From Porphyra umbilicalis (Eukaryota > Rhodophyta > Bangiophyceae > Bangiales > Bangiaceae): a DNA stretch of 64,000 nt. A program made the position numbers and the translations under genes. Under the pieces are notes generated by a model. The model was not told the DNA's origin, did not search any database, and saw only the letters and a list, made by a program, of their open reading frames with translations. The stretch's first letter is position 1. The number at the start of each line of letters is the position of its first letter. The stretch is taken from contig KV918877.1 of NCBI GenBank assembly GCA_002049455.2, positions 124,001 through 188,000 of the forward strand, read 5' to 3'. Shown one piece after another: positions 55,878 through 64,000 of the stretch.

Positions 55878-58080
55878 GTTGGCGCTCTGTCCGTTTCTTC
55901 GACTGAAGGTGTTGGTGGGGGCGAGCCGGGGAGCATGCGTGGGGTGGTGGAGCTGGCTGTCGCTGCCGCCGGCTCGAGGGGGGGCGGAGGTCCTATTGTT
56001 GTCACATCCCAGTGAGCGTGGCGGTCTGCGGCGAGAGAGAAAGTACTTTCTAGAGACAAGAGAGAGAAAGGAAACAGAACGAGAACAGCGAGAGAAAGGC
56101 AAAGAAGAGGTGGGGGGACGACGCGGCCAGATCCACCTCCAGGTCCACCCCGCCCTGCGTGGACACGTCCATCGCGTCCACGTCCAGGATGGCACCACAA
56201 TCGCCTACACGCGGCGACGAGGACGAGCCCGCCGCCACGTCCGCCACCAGCGGCTCCCCCTCCCTCCACAACCGCCGACTGCAGGGCGGGCGACAGCGGC
56301 AGCGCAGCCGAGCCCGCCGCCACGGCCGCCACCACCTGCTCCCCTCCCCCAACCGCCGACTCGGCGGCGGGCGTCGGCGACGTCCAAGCCGAGCCCGCCG
56401 CCACGGCCGCCGCCACGGCCGCCGCCACGTCCCCGCCTTCCACGGCCGTCGACTGGGGGCCAGGCGACAGCGTCGACGCGGCAAAGCACGCCGTCACGGC
56501 CGCCGCCACCCCCTCCCTCCGCCGGACCGCCGACTTGCGAGCCGGCGAAAGCGGCGACGCAGCCGAGGCCGCCGCAAAGCCGCCCACAGGCTGCTGCCCG
56601 CCCCGCGACCACCAACTCGGGGGCGGGCGACAGCGGCGACGCGGCCGAGTCCGCCGCCACGACCGCCACCGGCTGCTCCCCCCCCCAACGACTGCGGACT
56701 CTGGGGCGGGCGATGGCGGCGACGCCGCCCAGCCCGGCGACACGCCCACAGACGAGACTGGGGCGAGGTCGCCCGCACTGCCCCCAGGCAACAACGTTGA
56801 TCGGGTTTGCACCCGCCCAGGCGGTTCCCCCCTAACAGTCAGGACCCCCGATCATTAAAAAAGGCGCGAAGCGCAACAAACAGCCTCGGAGCATGCACCC
56901 CCAAAACGCCCGGACAAGGCAAGCGCCACAGAGAAACCACAAGCGCTCGACAGGCCGGGACCGCAGACGCCCGACCGCCCGCCGTCCGACGCGGCTGGTG
57001 CCGTGCCCCGCGCCGCCGCCGCCGCAGTGCGGCGCTGCCGGCGGCCGCCACGGTGGCAGTGACGGCGGCAGCGCCAGTGGCGGCACCGCCGCCGATGCAG
57101 CGCCACTCGCGGTGAGGGGGGGGGGGGGGTCGATGGAGGGGCGGGGGGGTAGGGCGTACGGACTGCACCGCCCCCACAGACGGCGACGCGACGCCCGGGG
57201 GCGAGCCGCCGCAGCGCGCTGCGCCACCGCCGCGCGCGTGGCCGCAGGTGCGCCGCGCGTGTCCGACTCGGCCCCCGCCCGTGGCGCGGCCGTCGCCACC
57301 CAGCTCCACACGGGGGGGACACGCTCCGCGCTGCGTCGGCGGCGGCGTCGGCGGTGGCACCCGCAGCCGCGCCGTCGCCGGCTAGTGCCCACCCACCGGC
57401 GGCGGCGGCGGCGGCGGCGCCCGCCACCGGCGGCAGGTCGCGCGCGCCGTCGCCCGCGCGCCCGTGGCAGACGTCGCGCCGCCGCGATGGGCAGATGCGC
57501 CGCTGCCGCCACGCGTAAGGGACGGGGGACGCCCCCCCCCCCCCGCCCCCCCCTCTCAGTGACCGCCGGCCGCGGCGCCGCACGCCGCCCTGTTATTGGC
57601 GCCGCTGCCGCCGGCGGGCGAGCGCCGCGCGCCTGTCGGTACCGCCAGCCACGGCGGCGGGTGTGGCCGACGGTGGCCGCGTCGCCGCCGCCCGCCCCGC
57701 GCGCCCCGTCCGCGTGCCACCCGACGGCGACCCGCGCGTGCGACGGCGACCGCAGCGGCCATCCCCCCGCCCGTGACCTCACCGCCCCCGCCCACGGGGG
57801 TCCCCTCACCAGTGCGCGCGGCACACCCCACACGACGACCACACGGGCAACGTCGGCGACGGCCGCCGCCGCCCCCGACGCGGCGGCTCCGTCGACCGTC
57901 AAGAGCCGCCGCCGCGGCGGCGGCCGACGCGCCGAGACGCACCGCCACCGCTCGCCGCAGCCGCAGGGCGGGGGAGGGGGGGGGGGGGAGGGTGCACCGC
58001 CGGCGGCAACGCCGACGCCACCCCCGTCGCCGGCATGGGTGGGGGCGGCAGAAGCGCAGCTGCTCGCGACGTTTTAGTCA
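55878..58080. other. GC-rich low-complexity region without a supported gene
   Basis: Both strands are open over long distances. From 56230 to 56740 a degenerate unit of about 66 bp (GGGCGACAGCGGCGACGC core) is repeated and translates to AASAASPLSPA-like sequence on the minus strand. From 56.9 to 58.1 kb the sequence consists of CGCCGCC-type triplets and long C and G runs. The predicted proteins are Arg/Ala/Pro-rich with no domain, so I do not call a gene. Confidence 0.5.
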
Positions 58081-61000
58081 TCGACGGCCGGTGGCGGTGG
58101 TGGCGGCGGGGGGGGCGGGTGGGCGGCGTCGGAGGCGGGGGCGGGGGGGGGGGGGAGCGGCCGCGCCGCCGCGGCGGGCGTGGCGGGCGCTGGGTGCCCG
58201 ACCGTCCCGCCGGCGCCCCCTCCACAAGTGTGCAGAACGAAGCGCGGCGGCATCCACCGCCGACGCGAACTTTCGTACGGGTCCGAAAGGAAACACAGAC
58301 ACGCAGGTGCACACACAGGTTTTGCCATGCCTGCGGCGCGCACGCGGGCCAGAACGCCCTGAGCACGCCCCCCCAGGTTCCAACTGTGCTGCTGGCTCGA
58401 CAAACCCAACAACCTTTGCTGCCAACGCAATGCGATCATGCTCACCGCCAGGCCCGCGTCAAAGCCCTCGACCAAAGCATCTGGCCATCGAGGCACCTTT
58501 CATGCTGGGAGCACCCAACGTAAGCGATACGATTGCGATGATCTCTCGTCCGTCAGACCAATGAAGACGCAACCCGCTTCATGCTCACCGGCCCCACGGC
58601 CCGCTCCACCAACAAACTGGATATGAACTCTGCAGACGCCATATGAAAGCATCATACAACAACAGACACGACGGGGAACGCTCGAGAGACGCCTACGACC
58701 CGGACAAAGACGGCGAGGCGTCGCTTCCGAGAGTCGTGCATGATCGCAGGGCGCTACTTGACGTGGCCTGGCTACTGGGACCCTTCTGGGCAACATTACG
58801 TACGTGACCGTTCCCACAACCAATAGGATCACGTCCTTGGCTCGATTTGCGGGCCGGCACATTGAAATGCAACACACAATTTCAAGCGTGCTCACACATT
58901 TTAGTTTTGGCCATCCTGACAAGTACAGCCTTGTAACCTCGGCTGGACAAAATGGACAACTGAATTACGGACTTCATATAGTGGCCCCTCTGGAACTTAA
59001 CGATGTCTACTGTTGTACAGTCTTGTCCCTTACTAAGGATCTTATCAACTCAGCCGACTCCGAACAGAGCCGCTCCCCAGACTAAGGCGGACTGGCGACC
59101 CAACAAGGGCCTGCATGGGAAGGATGTATGTTCCAATGACCCAGTACTTGGAGAGTATCCGTGTGCTCTGGCCGAGTGGTAGATGCCGGACGTGGAAGGG
59201 TGGCTAGAATACAAATGAATGAAAAGAACAAACTGTGAGCCTTTCGTTCCTGGATAGCGGTCAAAGAGCAACGTGGAGGTCCTCGCAGCCTGTTAGATGT
59301 GTACACCACGAGAGCTCTGCGCTGCACGGAAAAGACTCATGCAGAATGGGTGCTGGGTGTCTATGTAGCTGCGAAGCGAACAGGAGATTATGCTTTTTGT
59401 CGATGGTCTGAGACGGCACAGTCTGGCAGCATGACCGCAGGGAGGGAATGCACCTTTGGGCTCATTATTCATGCTGGGAGGGCCGGGAGTCAGTGGTCGC
59501 TTCGTGTAGTCGCGACAGATGGTCTGAGACGGCGCCGTCTGACAGCATGACCGCAGGGAGGGAATGCACCTTTGGGCTCATACTTCATGCCGGGAGGGCC
59601 GGGCGTAAGTGGACGCTTCGTGTAGTTGCGAAAATTAGGAAAGCGTGCACCAGCGCAACGGGCCCAAAACCGACGTCAAAAGCACGTCTGCTTCTGCGTG
59701 TTTTGGGACAAACAAATAATCTGCAAACCGCCCTGGGGCTCTGTCAGGGCTGCTTTTTTCCAGAATGGACGCCAAAATCATCTGTTCGCCGGGATAGATG
59801 CATCTCCACTCGTAAAATGAGAGACACAGCATAAGACATATACACTTCACCCTTCCAGAAAGAGAGAGAGACGGAGAAGCATCCATGGCCCTGCTACCAG
59901 GCGCAGTGTGTGGAGTGAGGAACGATTCCTGTTCTCGCAAACACTAATATGCAAGGACCTCGCATGGGATGGCCTCTGAGAGCCTGACAAGGGGGATCGA
60001 TCTGTTTTTTGCACAGGAATTCCGGTTTTTGAAACAGGAACACGGGCCACCAAGAGACTCAAAACAGGCAAGAACATACGTGCTTTGGTCGACTGTTCTG
60101 GGCTCGCTGCGCAGATGCCTCTAAAAAACGAAGAGCGAGAATGATGTTATTTCATTTGAAAACGGCGAAAAGAAAATGGAAAAAGTGCCTTGACATGCAG
60201 TGAAAATGGGAAGAAAATGGATGAGCTCTGGAAGATTGTGTGCCGTGTCCGAAGCGGATAATCGTGCGGCTCAGAGCGGTCTCCCGTGCACGTGACTTGT
60301 CTGACAATCGGCTGTCATCATGCGAGGCGCACCGAGGCGGTCAACGACAGCCTTTTGCTGATCCCCGAATTTGTCCTGGGGGACAGAGACAGAGACTGAC
60401 TGTGAATAAGAGCACTCTACTAGTCTAAGATGAAAGTAAGAAAGAATCGAAGCCAATAGAAAGCCCGCATTCGGTGCCAGGACCTTGCATCCAGCAGAAC
60501 TCACTGTTCGTTGCCGCTTGACCCGCTTTTGTTGACACGGAGCAAGCTGCTCACGCGAGATCACGAGGTTTTATACTGTCTCCTTGCCAGAAGAGCAGAA
60601 ATAAAAGGAGCTGATGTTGACTTTGAGGCTGCATGGGCACATGTAAGCAATCAGGAGCATCCAGTCAGTCCCAGGGGCGCTGATTCGTGAAGAAAATTCG
60701 TCCGCAAGACAGTCTCTGTCCACCAGGACACAATTCGGGGATCACCAATACCGTCAGTCATTCGGCGCACGTGACAATCAGTAACGTTTGGACAGGAATT
60801 CTTCCCGGTTTCTGAAACGGGGTGCGTGCATGGTATGGGGGCCGTAAGAACCAACATTTTTGGCGGCGGGAGAGTACCCATATCCACGGCCGAGGCGACC
60901 ACAGGGACGCTACCACCGCCCATCGCCGTGACCACCCCGAGCGCCAACGACTGGCGGTAGCGGTGGCGGCTGTGTGGGGGGCGCTCCTCCGAAGAAGGCG

Positions 61001-61630
61001 ACAGCCAGTGTTGGGGCCGACAGAAGCGTCGTCAGTGCCTAAAGAGCCGCGTCGACGGAGTCGTCGATGCTCTGAAAGACACGCGCTTGCCACACACGCT
61101 CCCGTCGTGGCCTGTACCCGCGGGCCGATCGCACACAACAGCGACCAAGAATGGTGACCGGCGCGGCCGCCTACGAGGCCTTCCACCGCCGGCCGCCCGC
61201 GCGCCTGCACTCTGCCCTCGACTGACCAGTCGCTCGCCAGGCAAGCACCCGCCACCGAGACGGGGCGGCACGGGCCACCGACCGCCGCCTCGGCGGCACC
61301 ACGGCACCTCCCCGCAATCCCCGCCCCACGGACGCGCACTAATTCCGACACGAGGAGCCCTTCAATTGGGGAGGTCCCCACACAGCGGCAGCCACAGGTC
61401 GGTGCCGCCTCCATGGCGCCACGCGTAGTCGTGCGCTCGCCAACGGGGGTACGACCGCGGCAGCTAGAGCGCCCGATTTCGGCCCTGTGGCCGAGGCATC
61501 CCCGCGTGGATATTAAAAAACATCTCGCGCTCGTCAACATGTTCGGCTTGAATGCGCCGAATGAGCCCGTTTCGGTTCGGAAGTCTCTTGTGTGCGGGAT
61601 CGCACGGTCGGTCGGATTGGGTCTAAAATT
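58081..61630. other. Gene-poor stretch
   Basis: No supported gene over 3.5 kb. Composition is average from 58.4 to 60.9 kb and GC-rich from 60.9 to 61.5 kb. It includes the 116-bp tandem duplication at 59402-59635. Short frames show no recognisable motif. Confidence 0.5.
59402..59635. repeat. 116-bp tandem duplication
   Basis: GATGGTCTGAGACGGC at 59402 recurs at 59518, and the following sequence (CAGCATGACCGCAGGGAGGG and onward) is nearly identical in both copies to GCTTCGTGTAGTTGCG. It is a simple recent duplication. Confidence 0.85.
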
Positions 61631-62338
61631 ATTCCAGGCACGTGCGTGCAATACCCTGGCCTTCAGGGCGGTGGCGCGCTCGGCGACGCATCAACACGGG
61701 GCACGCCGGCCCGCCCCATGGCCGCGAGTGCGCACGGGGGCATGTACAGCCACGTTGCCGTGGCGGGGGGCACGCGGGGTGGGGAAAGGGATGCCGCCGC
61801 CGCCACGACAGCGGCGGCGGCCCGCCGGCGTCGCGCGACACCCACCAGAGGGGCCGTCACTCCGCCGCGCAGCGCACCTGCGCACGGCTGGCGGGGCGGC
61901 CGACACGGCGCACGGGCGGGCGGGTAGGACAGACCGCCGCGCGACGGGGCGCCTCTAACCGCGCCGCTCGATGGCGTCAGAAATTGCCGACGAGCCGCCG
62001 CTACAGAAGCTGGCGCGCAGGCACGATCACCCGCGGGTCATCGTGGGCGGGTCGAACCCCGGAAGTCGCCGCGCGCGGTCGCCGCGCGGAACTCGGGGCG
62101 GTGGGGGGGGGCCACGGGGCAGGCGCCCTGTGACCCCTGTGGCAGGACAGTCCATCTCAGCCACTTAACTCTATTCGCTTTTAGCGTCATTGCGACCCTT
62201 CCAACGCTGGCACGCTCTCAGATCCCTGAGGACACGAATGCAGGATGCCACCTCTGAAATGCACAGCAAGTCCCTTGATCTAAGTATATCAGTGCATCAC
62301 TACACTTTGAGAGCACCCTGTCCTGAAGGCCAGGGAAT
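61631..62338. repeat. Second copy of the dispersed repeat found at 31.8-33.4 kb
   Basis: The segment starts with ATTCCAGGCACGTGCGTGCA and ends near GGCCAGGGAATT. It joins part 1 and part 2 of the family without the 900-bp insert seen in the first locus. Within it, CCCTGGCCTTCAGG (61654) and CCTGAAGGCCAGGG (ending 62335) form perfect 14-bp inverted ends, giving a 682-bp unit that looks like a small TIR element. No protein is supported. Confidence 0.8.
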
Positions 62339-64000
62339 TAGCGTGGTCGGGGTGTGATTGGAACAAAGCGCTCTCATTGGCCGTCACGTGTCTGAGCACG
62401 CGGCGAAGGCGCCGCGTAGACTGGGCTTCATCGGCGACCGCTGCCAATCGACCGCTTCCATCTGACCGCCACTGGCATCGTTTGTGCTCGGCCATCGCGC
62501 TCAACACCCATTTTCCACCACCATCCCCACCACTCGCTCAACCACCGTCATTTCCACCATCCTTACCGCTTGGTGACCCCCAAACCCGGGGACCTGGGGA
62601 CTGGTGAGCGTTTCCCCCTGAAACAGCGATGAGACCATTATCAGCGGACTGCCTCCAGCCTACACTGCCGGCGCTCGACGCCGGACCACGGCGGCGGAGG
62701 TGAAGGCGGCAGCAGGGGAGGAGGGGGGGGGGCGGGGAGGGAGACGTGGCGGATGGGGGGGGGGTGGGCAGACTGAATTGGTCGTTTGGATTCTGGGCGG
62801 AGGCGGTGGGCTTGATCGGGGGGACGGGGAAGGCGCGGTTGCCGAGGTGGCTGCGCCGGAGAGGCATTACACCCCCGCCGACGACGTCGCCGACGACGCC
62901 GGCCTCTCGGTCCCAGAGGTGGAGAAGGACGCTGGAAAGAGCTTCCTTTCATGCTGGTAGCGTGCGACGTGGCCGGGAGTGGGCTGAGGCGAGGGGGGGC
63001 GGGAGGTGCCGGGGGGGGAGGCGAGGGAGGAGGTAGGCGAAGTGGGGGGGAGGCCAGGGGGGGGGTGAATGCTGGGAAGGCGGGGGGGGACGGCGAGCGT
63101 GGGGGTGTTGGGGACGGATAGAGGATATGCTGCGTCAATCGGAGGCGACTATGGGATCGGACGCCGCTAGTCTGGCGGTCCCCATGCCAGCCCGATTTCT
63201 TACAGCTGCATCAATGACCCATTCCTCCTGAGTGGGCTGGCCGAACGTGCCAATCAGGGGGCGGGCCGCGGAGATGGCCCGTGTCCGTGCACCCAATTTG
63301 AAATTCACCCACCTGGGAGCCGCCCCCGGCCTTCTCATTGGGCACCCGTGCTCATGTATAGATGTACTGGGTAATGTACCGAAGCATCTCCGGAGGACGG
63401 AAAGACCCACGGGCGGCCACAGGTGAGAGACGTGTGTGGGCTGGGTGCGTCTATCCTGGCCGATCGAGCCGTCCCTGCAAAATAGTTTGCGGCGGCGCGA
63501 CATGGGGCTGTCGATGGCTCTCGCAGCATACTTGAGGGCACCCGCCGCCACCCGCCACCGCCCCGATCCAACCAGCAGTGCGCCCGCGTTCGCCAAGTCA
63601 CATAGAGCAACTGCTGCTCGTAGGCACGCCGAGCAAGGGTGTGCCTGCGCTCTCGGGGGGGGCCGCTCCCGCCTCTCCCGCAACCCTCACCTTTCCACCC
63701 ACGCCTCTTTCTCTTAGATTCCCCTCCTCCATAGCCCACTTCCAGCTATGGCGCTCTTGTAGCTGGTGTGTGGACCAGCGGCATGTGTGTCTGCACACTT
63801 CCGGCACCTGCCCCCCCCCTCCCCCCCCCCCGCCTGGGGCTTTCTGCGGCTTCTGCTCGTTGGCTGCCACGCACCACGTGGTAGTGCTTCCTGTATCTCT
63901 TCGTTTTGAGTGGCCTGCCTGCGTCCTTCCGTGTCGCCTGCCGTCGTCGGTCGTCGGTTGCCGCCGGTTGCCTCCGGCCACTCCCCACTGTGGTTTGCGG
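62339..64000. other. Gene-poor right edge with G-rich tract
   Basis: No gene is supported. The plus strand carries many G runs between 62700 and 63115 and C runs at 63810-63830. The open frames found here depend on these runs. Confidence 0.5.
62700..63115 (+). repeat. G-run-rich tract, potential G-quadruplexes
   Basis: Over about 400 bp the plus strand has more than fifteen runs of four or more G separated by short spacers, while C runs are almost absent. Such strand asymmetry is typical of sequences able to form G-quadruplexes or R-loops. Confidence 0.65.

Noticed and set aside
55778..58077. Possible Ala/Arg-rich proteins on either strand
   Set aside because: Minisatellite and homopolymer composition explains the open frames, and no start, domain or strand preference is convincing.
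59168..59182. TGGCCGAGTGG, a match to a tRNA A box
   Set aside because: No B box follows within about 80 bases and no cloverleaf can be drawn. It is probably chance or a very old SINE fragment.

Overview
The window looks like nuclear DNA of a GC-rich eukaryote that is crowded with mobile elements. There is no rRNA, no operon and no CRISPR array. The gene content (a chromodomain Ty3/gypsy retrotransposon, a PIF/Harbinger transposase with a Myb/SANT-like partner, two KDZ/CACTA-like DDE transposases, a JmjC dioxygenase and two CCT-domain proteins), the Ala/Gly/Arg-rich low-complexity proteins and the scarcity of introns suggest an alga. A bangiophyte red alga such as Porphyra/Pyropia is my tentative guess, from memory of genome style and not from a database match. 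Termination with TAA, TAG and TGA indicates the standard code.

Layout. (1) 820-11110 is a nearly intact chromovirus on the minus strand. It has 393-bp LTRs that differ at two positions and a 5-bp target duplication (TGGAT). Between its LTRs it carries a long ORF on the opposite strand. (2) The element sits at an ATG in front of a decayed KDZ/Plavaka-like transposase gene (11110-15758). That gene has four in-frame stops and several frame changes at homopolymers. (3) 18.5-31.6 kb holds a PIF/Harbinger-like pair: a transposase (+) at 19.5-21.9 kb and a Myb/SANT-like protein (-) at 27.0-27.9 kb with N-terminal material reaching 29.4 kb. The two are separated by tandem and inverted GC-rich arrays (22.1-25.4 kb). 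A matching inverted repeat at 18541-18582 and 31561-31598 could mark its ends. (4) 31638-33613 is a non-autonomous element with TIRs of about 120 bp and a 7-bp flanking repeat. Part of its interior recurs at 61.6-62.3 kb. (5) 35.3-39.1 kb holds two convergent genes for CCT-motif proteins. (6) 41.4-42.5 kb holds an unrecognised gene that I model with two exons.

(7) 43.7-54.2 kb is the most unusual region. Ten copies of a 164-bp satellite run up to the start codon of a protein of about 1907 residues. That protein combines 51-residue repeats with a C-terminal JmjC dioxygenase domain. A KDZ/CACTA-like transposase lies tail-to-tail behind it. This parallels the TET/JBP dioxygenases carried by fungal KDZ transposons, but with a JmjC enzyme. 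The remainder (55-64 kb) is mainly low-complexity and repeat-derived sequence with no gene I can support.

Several ORFs break at C or G homopolymers. It cannot be decided from one sequence whether these are true mutations or assembly errors.
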